A stretch of DNA of 64,000 nt. Source: Albula goreensis. Taxonomy: Eukaryota; Chordata; Actinopteri; Albuliformes; Albulidae. Under the pieces are notes generated by a model. That model ran no database searches. It saw only the letters and a list, made by a program, of their open reading frames with translations, and was not told the origin of the DNA. The stretch is from NCBI GenBank assembly GCA_022829145.1, contig CM040748.1, positions 31,098,501 to 31,162,500 of the forward strand. The letters run 5' to 3'. Of this stretch, positions 1 through 12,063 are shown piece by piece (within the stretch, counting starts at the first letter, position 1; each line of letters opens with the position of its first letter). Both the position numbers and the translations under genes were made by a program.

Positions 1-373
1 CGTAGCGTAGCGTCCACCTGGAAAAAAAAAACAAAGGCGGTTTGAGCTGAACCGGACTGCGGCTCCGCGGCCCCAGATTAGGTGCAGTGATAGGATTAGT
101 CTTTAATGACTTGCCGTTTGAAGACAAAGGGAGTTTCTGCAAAGAGGCTTAGACATGGAAGAATTAACATGACCCGTTCCAGCGCCCCCTCATTCTGCCT
201 CTTTTCTTCACTTTTTTTCACCCCTCTTTCTTTGCCTTTGCACTTTCTTCCTGTCTCGCTCTCTCTTTTTGCCGTCTGGGGGTTGATGAGTGGCTTGTCT
301 TTTTGAGTGACACTAAAAGTGAGACATAGGTGAGAGCGACGGTGGAGGGAACGGCAGGCAGGTTTGTGGCTGC
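1..373. other. Unique sequence, no gene seen
   Basis: The stretch opens with a short cgtag repetition and continues as mixed unique sequence with a pyrimidine-rich part around 200-270. Short open frames exist on both strands, but none has a recognisable domain or a pair of splice signals. I see nothing else before the telomere-like block. Confidence 0.6.
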
Positions 374-818
374 TACCCCTAACCTAACCCTAACCCTAAT
401 CCTAACCATAACCTAACCCTAACCCTAATCCTAACCATTACCTAACCCTAACCCCTAACCTAACCCTAACCCTAACCCTAATCCTAACCATAACCTAACC
501 CTAACCCTAACCATAGCCTAACCCTAACTTAACCATAACCTAACCCTAACCCTAACCATAGCCTAACCCTAACTTAACCTAACCCTAACCCCTAACCCTA
601 ATCCTAACCATAACCTAACCCTAACCCTACCCCTAACCTAACCCTAACCATAGCCTAACCCTAACTTAACCATAACCTAACCCTAACCGTAACTTAACCC
701 TAACCTAACCCTAATCCTAACCATAACCTAACCCTAACCTAACCCTAACCCTACCCCTAACCTAACCTAACCCTAACCCTAACCCTAACCATAACCTAAC
801 CCTAACCCTAACCATAGC
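374..818. repeat. Degenerate interstitial telomere-like repeat, C-rich strand on +
   Basis: About 445 bases are built almost entirely from cctaa/ccctaa words, the C-strand form of the vertebrate telomere repeat TTAGGG, with many variants (ccataa, cctaatc, cttaacc, cccctaa). It is interrupted and diverged and has unique sequence on both sides, so it is an interstitial or subtelomere-derived block and not a chromosome end. A longer word containing ccatagcctaaccc begins at 511, 556 and 648. These spacings are close to one and two times 45 bases, which suggests later amplification of a higher-order unit. Calling it a former telomere is an inference; local expansion of a cctaa microsatellite is the alternative. 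Confidence 0.9.
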
Positions 819-2230
819 CAATAAAGGGGAGGGGTCACATTACAGATCCCTCCTCTTTCTCATATGTTTAATTTTAAAATTATCCAATCAGATACACTTC
901 TGAACCTCTTATATTCTTTATTTATTCAAACATTTCAATATTTAACATGGAGACAGACAGGGACGGAGAGCGAAAGAGAGCAATTCAAGAGAGAAACAAA
1001 TACATGTGTCTATTCTTAGCAATAATTACAAATGTGTATCCTGTTAACAAAGGAAAAGAGCAGAAAACTTGTATGTTACCCCCACACCACCAAAAGCCAA
1101 TCTCTAGATCAAGGGCTTTAAGGTCTGAAAAAGGAAATGCATGATGGGAAGAGGTACTATTCCATTGATAGGAGGAAGGCCAGTCTGGGCTTGTTAAAAT
1201 TAAATACACTCCATTATTTTCAAAAGTGTCAAGACAAAACTAATTTACATCTACAAATGTACTAATAACAACAAAGACCAACTGACATGAAAATGAAAAA
1301 TGGGTGGTCTTCTCCTTTAGACTCACCCACAGATGACAGACCCACAAAGACAGGAGTAGCTGTGGAGGATCTGTGTTGGGGTGGCCGGTGAAAAAAAAAT
1401 TCAGTTGTAAGTAGTAGTATTCAGTCGTAATATATTCTGAATCATTTTTCTTTCTACACACTGTTCAGTATAAACCAACCTCCAGCATGCTGCTAAAACG
1501 TGACTTACTTAGCGTAGCTTTCCATCGGCCCATATCCATCACATAGAGTATGTACGAATCATGATTCCTCTGTTTTGGGGCTTTAACTGTTACATTTTTG
1601 ACATTTTTTGCACTAGCACTCTTCTGAAACCGCCATAACTGGGAAGAAGAAAAGTAGTTTAATTCTGAAACTGGATCACATATCTCCATGGGCTGCAAAC
1701 AAACAGATTGCGCTGAACCGATGTGAAAAACCAAACAATTTTTTCACACCTTTTTTTTCACACCTAAGGGATACATCAGAAGGCGCGAGGGCTATTTGAA
1801 TAGCACATGTGAAAAAGCCCTGGGAAACAGGCAGAAGGGGGTGCCTGCTTTTCTCTCTCACACTTTCACCCCTTAAAGAGATGCAGTATAACTGCAATAC
1901 ATTATAAATATATACACTTTTCAGAAAATATAATTGTACACATATATTTCATAGCAATGTATTTCTTTTCACTTATTGCACTTATTTACATATAATTGGC
2001 CAAATGTTGTGAAGCTTTGTGATATCTCTTCTGATTTTGAAGATGTATTTTGCTTCGATATGAGCTTCTATTCCAACGGCAGCCCCACTTTCATCCTCTC
2101 TCTCTCTTTCTCTCCCTCTCCTTTCCTCCGTCTCTCATTTGCAGTTACTGCTTTCTGAAATTACAGTCCCTGAAAAACGGAATTTCAGCCAAGAGCATTA
2201 AAATCCTGCTATATATCTACCTGTTTTGTC
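819..2230. other. Unique sequence without a recognisable gene
   Basis: This is AT-moderate unique DNA. At 2095-2143 a CT-rich run (tctctctctttctctccctc) ends in a good acceptor-like tttgcag, but no donor-like site follows at exon distance. Small open frames here have no recognisable protein features. An AATAAA word at 820-825 follows the telomere-like block directly and is probably incidental. Confidence 0.5.
2095..2136. repeat. Polypyrimidine CT-rich tract
   Basis: Low-complexity C/T run on the + strand made of tctctc and ccctctcc words. It may be an imperfect (CT)n microsatellite or an intronic pyrimidine tract. Confidence 0.7.
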
Positions 2231-2545
2231 TCAGCCAATAGGAACGAGCGAGGTCACTGAGCGCCAAGGGCCAATCCGGCCTCTCGCCGCCCTCATCGTT
2301 TTGCACTTTATTTCATTTCTGACTATGTTGAAGATTAGTTATTGATTAGGAGGGCAATAAATTATTCCAAAGTGAAACCTCAACAACACAGTCATTAAGG
2401 ACCGGCTATTGACCAGGCCCAGTATTTCATTAAGCTTTGACTCAGTAGGATGGACCTGGCAGACGAGATGCTAAAATAATGAGATTGAAGATTTTTTATG
2501 TCTTGAGTGCTCTGCGTTTGACCTTTGAGTGAATTAAAATAAGCA
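2231..2545. promoter_or_regulatory. Candidate cis-regulatory or conserved noncoding segment
   Basis: Seen: two CCAAT words (agccaatagg near 2233 and ggccaatccgg near 2270), an aggtca half-site near 2251, ttattgattagg near 2338, an AP-1-type TGACTCAG at 2438-2445, and a nuclear-receptor-type TGACCTTTG at 2519-2527. The segment has no repeats, and its mix of homeodomain-like AT words and GC-rich patches differs from the surrounding DNA. Known: such clusters are common in vertebrate enhancers. Inferred: regulatory function. Short motifs occur by chance, so this rests on clustering only. Confidence 0.25.
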
Positions 2546-3636
2546 AACTGATGAATTAACAGAACATTTAAGACTCACACAAAAAAGGAAAGATTTACGC
2601 CGAGGCTAACTAAACGTTTTTATGGGGAGCAACCAAAGGTATACGACCAAAACATTCAAGTTAATATCAAAAGGATATACTGTATCCACAGTCAATTCTG
2701 TGGCATACAACACCCCAGGAAGCAATATACTGTTATGGCAGGGTCGGGTTTTCATTATGTGTTGCTTTTCTGACCAACCTGTTGTGGGCTGTTCATTGGG
2801 AAAGGGCGTAAACAGGAAAGAGGCCATTGATTTAGATGGGGTCTCTGTTGTATCTAACTGTGAGGCAAAGGGAGCCGGTCAAGCAAATACCCCAGCACAA
2901 CCACAGTGGTACAGGCTGTTTGCGTTCAGTCCAGAACATACAGCAAATGACCAAACTGTGGACAAGTGCCTGGCCTGGACACGCAACTGGACACAGATCA
3001 TGTTAACTGCCATTCAGTGTTGGGGTGGATTCGCTTTCAATTTTAGTTTCAGTCTACTTACGAAAACAATTCAAATTCAATTCATTAATTGACAAAAACC
3101 CCTCATATTCTAAATTTTTCTGCACAACCAACTGAATTTCTCAAAACAGACTGAAATGGGTGGGATTCGTGCCTTGTGACTTGTCCTTTGTTAAAGAGCT
3201 TCCTGTAAGACTGTATGGGTATCTGTTTATGAGAAAACCTGTGATGAAAATCACCCCTGGACTGTTCACTGTCGGCGTGAGGCCGCAAACAGCCGCTCAG
3301 CAGGGTGTGTATTTATAGTCTGATTACAATTCGTGGCGGCGCCCCGGATGTGAACTGCTGTATCACGCTACCTGTGTGTCAGAGACCCGGTGTTCAGCAG
3401 ACGGCGGGTCAAAGCCAGGGTTTGGGTTTCTAGCATTCTCATTATTTAGAAATGAGCACTGACACCGGGCCCAGTCTGTCTCTCCTACAGCAGCACTGCA
3501 GTACTATACTACAGCACTGCAGGCTTGATTCCATTATCTGTGCAGTCAAACCGTTCATTCAATATTACACCAATAAGACTTGTATCATTTTGTCTAAATT
3601 CCGCTATTGCAAGATTGAATAGGAGAGTATGGGCAA
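2546..3636. other. Unique sequence; one chance-length open frame
   Basis: An open frame of 156 codons (2622-3092, +) is present, but its product has no domain, signal or membrane pattern I recognise, and splice or promoter signals are lacking. The rest is unique, with a cagcactgcag duplication near 3489-3522. I do not call a gene here. Confidence 0.5.
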
Positions 3637-3982
3637 GATTCAATCAAATAGTTTTTAGTTTTTTAGTTACATATGGTATGCTGTTTTAAAATGAAAAGAA
3701 TACATTCCCAAGGACGTTTTCTCGACCCAAATAACATATAAAATACACTCTAAAACACGTATTCACACAAACATCAAAACCAAAAACTCTGAGGCACTCT
3801 GTATTTTCAACAATTAAAAAGCCTCTATTATCATGGCATGGTCATATTAAACCTCAAAAACTGTGACACATTTCAGCATAAAACCTTTATCAGGGAGTCA
3901 AATTTATTTGTGCTAAGTCTAACATGTGTTTTAATGCAAATTGCACGGATCCTTAAAGAGGCTGAATGTGTTTGATTGAATC
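3637..3982. mobile_element. Non-autonomous TIR element (MITE-like)
   Basis: The left end gattcaatcaaa (3637-3648) is the exact inverse of the right end tttgattgaatc (3971-3982), giving a 12-bp perfect terminal inverted repeat around 346 bp. The match may extend outwards imperfectly (gggcaa against ggctgg). The interior is AT-rich and non-coding, as expected for a MITE. The right end (gcac..., then a purine-rich stretch, then gattgaatc) resembles the right end of the element at 63242-63440. Superfamily is unknown because I cannot identify a clear target-site duplication. Confidence 0.6.
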
Positions 3983-4454
3983 CCAGCCAAAATATCTGAA
4001 TTAGAAATAATAGCATTCCCTTCTCCTCTAGTAGTTAGACTTTGTGTTTAAATACAGCTATACCGGCCCAGGACAGGGCAACATGGGGCGGTTTTTAGCG
4101 GCAGAGGTGCAGCGTAGGGTTGGACGCCCCCGTTTTGTTTAACAAAGTGTAAAATGCCTCAGCTGTCCAGGCAGTGGGGTCCCTGGTGATTGGCGTGTAA
4201 ATCCGTGTACATTCTCAATTAGAGGCCTAAGGCTACGCCCTTGTTACCGTTCGGCGGCAGTTATTTTTGAGGGATTAAAGGGATAGTCTCATGGGAGTCC
4301 CGAGGACAGGGCCTGTCTGGAGGTCCGGTGGTCAGGGCAGCCTGAGCGGAACCTACCATGAGAGGGTTGGGGGCGCCGGTGGGAGGGAGGGTGTAGGTAT
4401 GTAGTTCAGTGTCCTTATCCAAATGTTCTAGCAACCTTTTACTGTGAAAGGTCA

Positions 4455-4545
4455 GTGTGTGTGTGTGTGTGTATGTTGGGATAGAAGAAGAAGGAAAGAG
4501 AGAGAGAACCACAGAGAAAAAGAGAGGGATATAGAGAGAGCGGAA
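4455..4545. repeat. (GT)n microsatellite followed by GA-rich tract
   Basis: An uninterrupted GT run occupies about 4455-4472. After a short unique spacer it is followed by an imperfect GA-rich tract (gaaagagagagagaacc and similar) up to about 4545. Confidence 0.85.
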
Positions 4546-7500
4546 AGTCATGTCTTTGCTTACTTCCTGTTGCCGTTGTCCCATGACCATCAGTAAACAG
4601 CATGCAACAAAAAGAGGAAAAAAAATATATTTGCTAATGCTCATGTTTTCCTTCCTTGTCTATCGTTGATAAGAATGACTGGAAGCGCAGTGAGTGTATA
4701 TCACAGGCCTGTGCGGGCGGCGTTGGGTTGCCCGTGACGGTTCGTTTGGGGCAGCTGTGAATGCCTCACATTGTGTTTCCATACCAGAGCCACACAGGCA
4801 CATGCCTCTAAGAGGCAGGGCTGCAGCGCCGAGTCTCAGGCCACCAACGCATTCCCATGGACCCCGCCGGAGACATGACCAGAACGCACACCGGCCCGGG
4901 CTACGCACGGAACGGGAGAGGACAATCACATGGCATTGTGGGAGACACCATTGACTTTAGTGGAATGTGAATGTTTTTTTGTTTTTTTTACCAAGCAAAA
5001 ATCACTCAGCAGTGTGAGAAAACATGTTAACCATTTAAAATGTACGCATTGTCAGAAGTCTGACATTCCAGATTTTTTAGTTTTTTTGTCACATGAAATT
5101 ATGTGAAGAACTTAATTTACTCTTGAATTTATTAAAGAAATGATTGACGGGATTGAATGTTTATTTTTGCTTGTAGTTTGTTTATCATTACATTATTTTT
5201 AATGAACAGTTTAATTAATAAGCTGAGCAAATGAACAACATATATGCTAGCATTAGGCAAGTCAATATATGCTTTTATGTCCCTCAACATTTTACTTTAA
5301 AACATGAGGAGGCAAATGCATTCTGCATCTATGGTCATGCTGCTGCTCAGTGGGTCTTTTTACTGTCTCATGATAACAGGGAATAACAATGATTTCTGCA
5401 ATTTCAAGCTGAATCAAAGACTGAATTATTTATTGCTTTCCAGTTTGCTCCTGTGTATGCATTAATAGAGTACTGGAAAGTGAAATAAGGTTTTACATTT
5501 CTTTAAGCATCAGATAATTTCTTTAGCCAAATACATGCAGAGGGAAAGTTGAGGCTAATTTCAGCCCCATACAGGGGATTACACCCTGAAATTGGATATT
5601 AAGCAAGTATGTAGGAGTTGAATATAAAAACCAGAGTATTATATGTGATTTTGGACAAAGCAATTATTGAAAATCATATCGTTTGCACAGAACTGGGTAA
5701 ATTCTATCCCAAAGAGAACCCAGAACTATGTTGGGCCTACAATTTATGAAACTTAGCGGTGACACTTATAAAATGGGATTTGTCTTCCTTTCTGTCTGAG
5801 AGAGTGCAAGAGATTGTAGAAATTATGTTCTTTAAGTTTAAAGCTCTCGCTTCCTGTTTGGATATTTCAAAAAAAAAATCCAAATTACAAAATAGCACCG
5901 CTCTTCGTCTCTCCATGCTGTGGGCTTCTGCCGGCTTTAGAGAGCGCGGTATTCTCTCCTCTTTTGCATCTGAAGGGTTACAATGGCCGGTTGCTGGAGT
6001 AATCCTTCCAGTGGCAGGGCTAGCTGAGGGTGTGAAATTAAATACATTACGGCATTAGGGATTAAAGTGTTTCATAGACAGTTGTTCATCCACGTCAAAC
6101 TTTGAGCTTTCTTTTTTTTTTAAATATTTGATCTCGGGACAGGAACCGATGGTTAAGAAAAGAGCGCTGGTGGGAGATCCGCAGGTTGTGCAGGGCAGAC
6201 AAGAGAGGAAAGAGAAAAGGTGGAAGAGAAAAGAAAACCAAGGAGAATCTCACCCTTGACTGGAGAGGAGGATTTCGTAGGAAAGGCTAATGTCGTTGCT
6301 ATCAGAGAGGGCAGACAGGAAGAAAATATGTTGTTCTAGAATAACTGTCCAAGTCACCTACGATGCGAAATTCTGTTATCAGTGTTATTGGTGGCTAACA
6401 GGTTTGATTTTCTACTTTTAAAATCGATAGTACTTTAATAATAGTATGTTTTTCATCATTATTACTTTTGTTGTCTGAAAAAAAGTCTTGTTACCCAAAT
6501 TCAAGAATGTTTTGAAGACGAGTTTCATATTATGAACAGTGTCTGGCAGTGGTTAGGAATAGAAAATACTGAATACCGACTGAAAAATGTTAAAAAATGT
6601 GTTTTTTGTACAAGAGTTGGACTTAATGCTGTTGAACAGGACACAGATGTAAAACAACTTCAAAAGAAGATGTCTGCACGGAACGTCTGATTGACAAAAA
6701 GCACGGCTGACCAACGTTCGACAGTACCAACATTGCCAGGCAATTTATGAGCTCAACTAAGCGTTCTAATAAAGGCATTCAACGTTTCTGTTCTGTCTGT
6801 TCGACCTTTCCTTAGCTTTCCTCCCATTCTGTGCAGCCTCTTTTCCGTTCGGCAGCACGGAGCGTTGTATCCAGAACGTGTGCTGTAAATGTTTGATATT
6901 CAGCCCATCCCGGGATGTCTGTGTTTTTTCACGGGCGGGTAGGGTTACGTTCAGCCCCGCCCCTAAAGGAGCCAGAGACACAGGATCCGATGTCACAGCA
7001 GATACTGCAGACACTGGCCATTCGCCGCCACTTCCTCCCACACTCCACGGCCCACGATTCCACATCCTGTTTGTTGGAAGCGAGGACAGCCTGCTATTTG
7101 TAGACCCGTAATTACCCAGCAGAGCCTGTTCTGCGAAGCAGTCACTGTCAGGCAGCTATTATTCATTAGGTCTGCAAGGCATGCAGCGAATTTGTTCCAA
7201 GTGGTCTAAAATATGACAGATTACCCCTGAAATTAAAACAGACAAATTCATGATGAGAAAATGAAAGTTTTAATCTCAGAAAAATTTTGGTTCTTTTTGA
7301 GATTTATTGAAAAAAAGGGGGGCGAATGTTGGAAATGCATGATGCATTGTTGAAGGCTTGATGAAATTAAGTATTAAAGCTCAGATGATTGCATAACATG
7401 CAGTACCAATTAGGGCGTCTTATGTTGTAAAGTGGCTAAACCACTTTGAGATGGGCATCTTCAATGCATTAGTCTGGAGGCATCGAGACAAGACAGAAGT

Positions 7501-8433
7501 TTCTGTTCTGCAAGTCTAAATATGCCTCTCTTCCATTTTGTGCCAGGTTTCCTCAAGCATTGTGTGGTCTGTAGCGTGTAAAATAGTCAGGGCGTTACAG
7601 ATGAGTGCGTTTTAGGAACCACGGTACTCCTTATGCAATTGTGGGTGGTAAAATGATCAGACAAAAAGCATAACTGCCAACTACAAATTGAGAGGGGGAA
7701 AGTAACTTACTTATATTCACGATATGAGTTCAAGGATCGCCACTGCTAACGGGAATGAATGAATAGACTTTCGATTGCATTTTTAGATGAGCTTTTTTCA
7801 TCATCAAAGTCAAGACCGTTGATAAACAAAGCAAAACAAAACCAAATGTGTTTTGGCACTATGCAAAAACCTGCGATTGGCTCCCTATATTTCACACAGC
7901 TTAGCCACGCCTTCAAACGCACAAGAAGGAGAAGCATTTGGCGGCGGCGGAGAGTCATTTGTGACAACTCCATTACTGACTGAATTCCCATTGTCCATTT
8001 AGCTGAGAAAACAACAGAAAAAAAACAAAACAAAAGCAAGCAGCAAAAGTCACTCGGCTCGTGTTTGCGTGATTTCCCGCTCAGACGCTTATTCAAATTC
8101 TCCCAGTAATCCCTCAGCCCGATCCGTTCCTGCGGGAAAATCCTCTCCACCTGTCGGCCGTGGGCGGGCTGAGGGGCATGGGGTCCGGAGGTGAGGAAAA
8201 CCTCACCCACCAGGGAGGGTGAGAAGTGACTTTCCCCTAAACACCTCCACGTAGTCCTGAAAGGAAAGCTCTGCACCCCTGCTATTTGTTTTGGCTTGCA
8301 CAGCAGGGAAAATTGGTGTCACCGTTCAAGTGCCTATTAGTGCTTTCCCTGTAATTGCAGAACGTTGTCACCGAGGGAAGAAATTGCCAGCGAATTTGAG
8401 TGGCTGCATCAAGGGAGGTTTAAACCATTTGCT

Positions 8434-8452
8434 TGTGTGTGTGTGTGTGTTT
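8434..8452. repeat. (TG)n microsatellite
   Basis: Short run of about nine TG units, followed by ttatttattt. Confidence 0.85.
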
Positions 8453-10063
8453 ATTTATTTCTATGTCAGTGCTACAGACAACGTTTGATAAATTTTACTT
8501 TCAAAAAGATAAACGATAAGAATACATCTAGCGGTGTTCTTTTGGTTATTTTGACTGAAATAAGCAACATGTGAGTAGGATCCACATCAATACACCTGGG
8601 TGAGAGAATTAAGAACAATATCTTTGCTGTTGTCACATTAAAATAGGATCTTAACATATAATCATGCATGTAATGGTGTCTTATAACAAGGTAGCCCGCA
8701 TAGAGTTAAGTGGACTAAGATATATTCATAACCCCTTAACAATACAGTGAGGGCTTGTATCAGAGAAAAATATGACCAATTTTCATTACAAATAGTATTT
8801 AGCATGCACACCTAACTGGCAATTTAAATTAATTTTCGGCCTATGGAGAGAGATCAGAAACTATTAGGAAATTAATCCGAAGCAATTAGTTTAGTTGGAC
8901 ATATCAAGTACACACCGATTAAATTGCCCGTCCAAAAAAAAGGCTGTCCTGGGGTCAGAGTTTCCCAAAAGAGCAACCCTTTGTGCCTTTTAAAACAGAA
9001 AAATGTGGCCAAGGAGGCCCTCTATCTGTAGACTTTCACAGTGCATGTCAGCACCAAACCCTCACGCTTAATCTAGTGTTGGGAACATGCCAGAGGCCTG
9101 GAGTTCTCTTTACACATAAAACCGAGAATGTTGCTCCTTTCCAGTTTTCACAGCTTTTAACAGTCTTTATAGCTTCTAATTGTGCAATTACACATTCTCT
9201 TTCACTATAATTCATTGTGTACAGTAAGAGATCAAAAGGGTTTTTTATGCGGATTAATGTGTGTGTCCGCTGACCGTATTAAATAGATATTATGTTGTGT
9301 AGTTTAGAAATCAATATTAATTAGAACATGTCTTGGGAGCGGGCTTGTCAGCACTGCATTTATTGACATGTTTTATGAAGAGGCATCTTAATGCATCTGT
9401 AACAACTCAATTAATATGTTATAGAACATGGTTAAATTCCATCTGTATGGTGCATAATTGTACATGCTATTGAAATGCAGCTCAGGTTGACACCTTTATA
9501 CCTTTGTTATAACAGTCCATCTTGTTCAGTGGTGTTTTAAATTGAAAGTCATGCCAGAATTCGAGCTGTTGCTCAACAGTAACAATGCTGTATGTGCTGG
9601 GGGTGGATTCAGTGCAGTCTTGCTCAAGATTTTATACAGGGTAGCAAATCCTGGTTGTGGAGCATTGTAAGCTTTAGCTGTTTTTCACATTGGCATTAGC
9701 AACTACTTCATAGCCAATAAACCTGGTAAGCTGAGTTACGAATTATGTTAACTGATCAAGTGCTGAGAAACGACTAAAACGTGCACACACTCCAGTCGAT
9801 TTCGGTTATATCCAGGGTTCAAAACTGTGAAGCCATCAGAAAGAATGGACCAGAGCAGCAGAGGCAGAACTGGACCAGAGACAGCCAACTGCACCCCAAA
9901 GAGGGTACAGCTCTCCGCCCCTCCAGACCGATTGGCTCCTCCCGGGCGGCTGGGTTTCAGCTTTCCGCCATGACGGACAGAGAGAACATTCAGCCACCAT
10001 CATAACGAGGCTCGCCAAAGCGCAGGGGCCACCCACTCGCGCAGTAAATGTTTTGGAAATTTT

Positions 10064-10122
10064 TTTTGGTGGGGTGGGGGGTGCTTGAATACCTGTCCCT
10101 CAGGAAGTGTGGGGGAGGGGGG
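10064..10122 (+). other. G-rich stretch, weak G-quadruplex potential
   Basis: Two pairs of long G runs (ggtggggtggggggtg and gtgggggaggggggc) are separated by about 27 bases of mixed sequence. Four runs of at least four G are present, but the middle loop is long, so a stable intramolecular quadruplex is uncertain. Confidence 0.4.
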
Positions 10123-10342
10123 CAGCTTGGCAGCAGTGGAAACCCTCTGGATGGTTGCCCGGTTTTGTGGGCCCGGCCTTTTTTCAGCACCGAGCTCACC
10201 GTCTACCACAACACTGAAAGCAATCGTGGTAGCACGGGTACTCCAGACTGCCATTCTATAGCTGGGGGTCTGAACCAGCACTGGGCAAAAATGGCTCAGC
10301 ATACAGATATCTTAGGGTGAGACTCAACTGAATGCACTTATC

Positions 10343-10517
10343 CTCTTTAAGGACATGTTCAATTCAATCAATACAGACTTTACATTAAGACATAAGTTTC
10401 CTTGGCGACATGCAGATCTGTCATTTTGAATGTGTCCTTTTCATTCTAATGTAGAGCAACATGTGCACTTAAAACACCCAAGTCTGTTTTGACTGTCTTG
10501 CATATGTCCTTAAAGAG
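10343..10517. mobile_element. Short TIR element (MITE-like), 175 bp
   Basis: The left end ctctttaaggacat (10343-10356) is a perfect inverse of the right end atgtccttaaagag (10504-10517). The inverted similarity continues inward imperfectly to a shared cagactt word. There is no coding capacity. A related half-end, ctttaaggacat followed by aaaacagacttt, occurs at 32741-32776, so this is a family and not a single hairpin. Superfamily not assigned. Confidence 0.5.
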
Positions 10518-12063
10518 ATCTAGACCAGTTAATTGAGAGATATTGGATAATAACTAAGAGATCCAGAATTCAGTCAACTTTTACTTAGCTTTGGTTCACA
10601 ATTAAATGCAAGTGTTCATTTTTATCTTCACTGACAGTTCATCAAACTGTTCTTGCAGACAAAAAGGATAAAAGTTTTACGCGATTATAAGTAGAATTTA
10701 AGGTTGTCTCCTGGCCTTGGTCATTGGCTTTCTAGATTAGGAACATATGGTATAATATTTTCATATATTAAGCATCCCAAATGGAGCATCACTGTTATTT
10801 CTCCCTGTATCATGTCTGACCTCTGAAAATCATTATGCTACCTTACATGTCAGTAAGGTATCTGTACACATAGAAAAATCTTTGATATCCAAATGATAAA
10901 ATATGTCATACATTTAAAATTGAATTTAATATGTGTCAGTTAAAGCCCTAATATCTTCCATAGGTTATTAAAACATGTCAAGATTAGAGATCCATGAATG
11001 CTCTACTGGACTCTCTACTGTTATATTTGTATGAGCAGCGTTTAGTTATGCCACTTAGTACTGTTCTGTGCTGTGATAGGCTGGGTATTAAAATCCACTG
11101 CAATCCGATTGGCTCTGTTGATTATGCAACGTGCCATGTGCTCTTTTTTTCCTTTGGTGCACAAATGTCTTTCTTCAAATTAAGACAAAACAAAATAAAT
11201 GAATACAAATACAAAATAATAGGTAACCAGTGATGCAGAATTTAAAGGAAACTATAAAACAATACAAGGTTTCATGAAGTTAAAAACAAATTTTGAGAAT
11301 GAGTCTTTGAGGAAAATTAGTCTTAGAGACAGTAGGCGGTTACACAATGTTAAAAGCAAGGTAAAGATGGGTCCTTAAGAGGCATTTAAAAGTAGACAAC
11401 AGTCAGCAGCCCTTGTAAAACCTGATAGGGTATTCTATGGTCTTGGGACTCCAGCTACAGATGCCCTGTCTCTCATTTTTAAAACAGGCAGCTGGAATGG
11501 TGCAGAGATCTTTGGTTGAAGATAAGAGAGAACATCCTGGTGAGTGAACTTTTACGAGATCACTTGGATCCATGGCACAGCATGGCATACGATTGAATGC
11601 CAGGCACTGTGTGCCATGCTAAACTCTGCCGGCCCTGTGATATGCCGGGCAGGACTAAGGGTACGTTTACGTTAGCATAGCTTGGCTAAAATATCTTAAT
11701 TTTCAACCATGATTAGATATGAGGCACATCTTATAAAAGAGAGTTTTTGTCGTGAAACTATAAGGAACTAGATTCAGTATGAGACACTCCACAACACCTC
11801 CAGAGGTTCGATACAAAGGAACTGCAAGGGATAATCCCCCTATCCCTAAGAAGAGCAGTATAAACACAATCATTTGGCAATTTTGCTCTTTCTGATATAG
11901 GTGTCACTTCATCAAAGTGGCCTCTCCTTCAGGCACCTAACAACACACCTGTAGCAACAGCACTAGCACATGACACATTCAATGCAAATTACCAACGTCC
12001 ATCTCGCTAAAGCCGCATAGCAACATAGCCAATTTTCACCAAAGTAAACAGGGCCCAAGTTAC
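10518..12063. other. Unique sequence, no gene seen
   Basis: Unique AT-rich DNA. Around 11580-11665 there are short inverted words (catggcacag/ctgtgtgccatg and gccggccctgtgatatgccgggc) that could form small hairpins. There is no protein-like open frame and no pair of splice signals. Confidence 0.5.

Larger units (their letters stand above)
3983..10063. other. Long unique stretch, no gene recognised
   Basis: About 6 kb of mostly unique, moderately AT-rich DNA with two small microsatellites (4455-4473 and 8434-8452) and a GA-rich patch. A minus-strand open frame at 7746-8276 (176 codons) is the longest non-repeat frame in the window, but it has no recognised domain and is within chance expectation for this length of DNA. 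Around 7920-7960 there is a short CG-rich patch (ggcggcggcgg). Nothing here supports a gene. Confidence 0.5.

Noticed and set aside
2622-3092. 156-codon open frame on the + strand
   Set aside because: No motif or family resemblance, and no supporting promoter or splice sites.
7746-8276. 176-codon open frame on the minus strand
   Set aside because: No domain, signal peptide or homologue recognised; length is within chance expectation for two strands of 64 kb.
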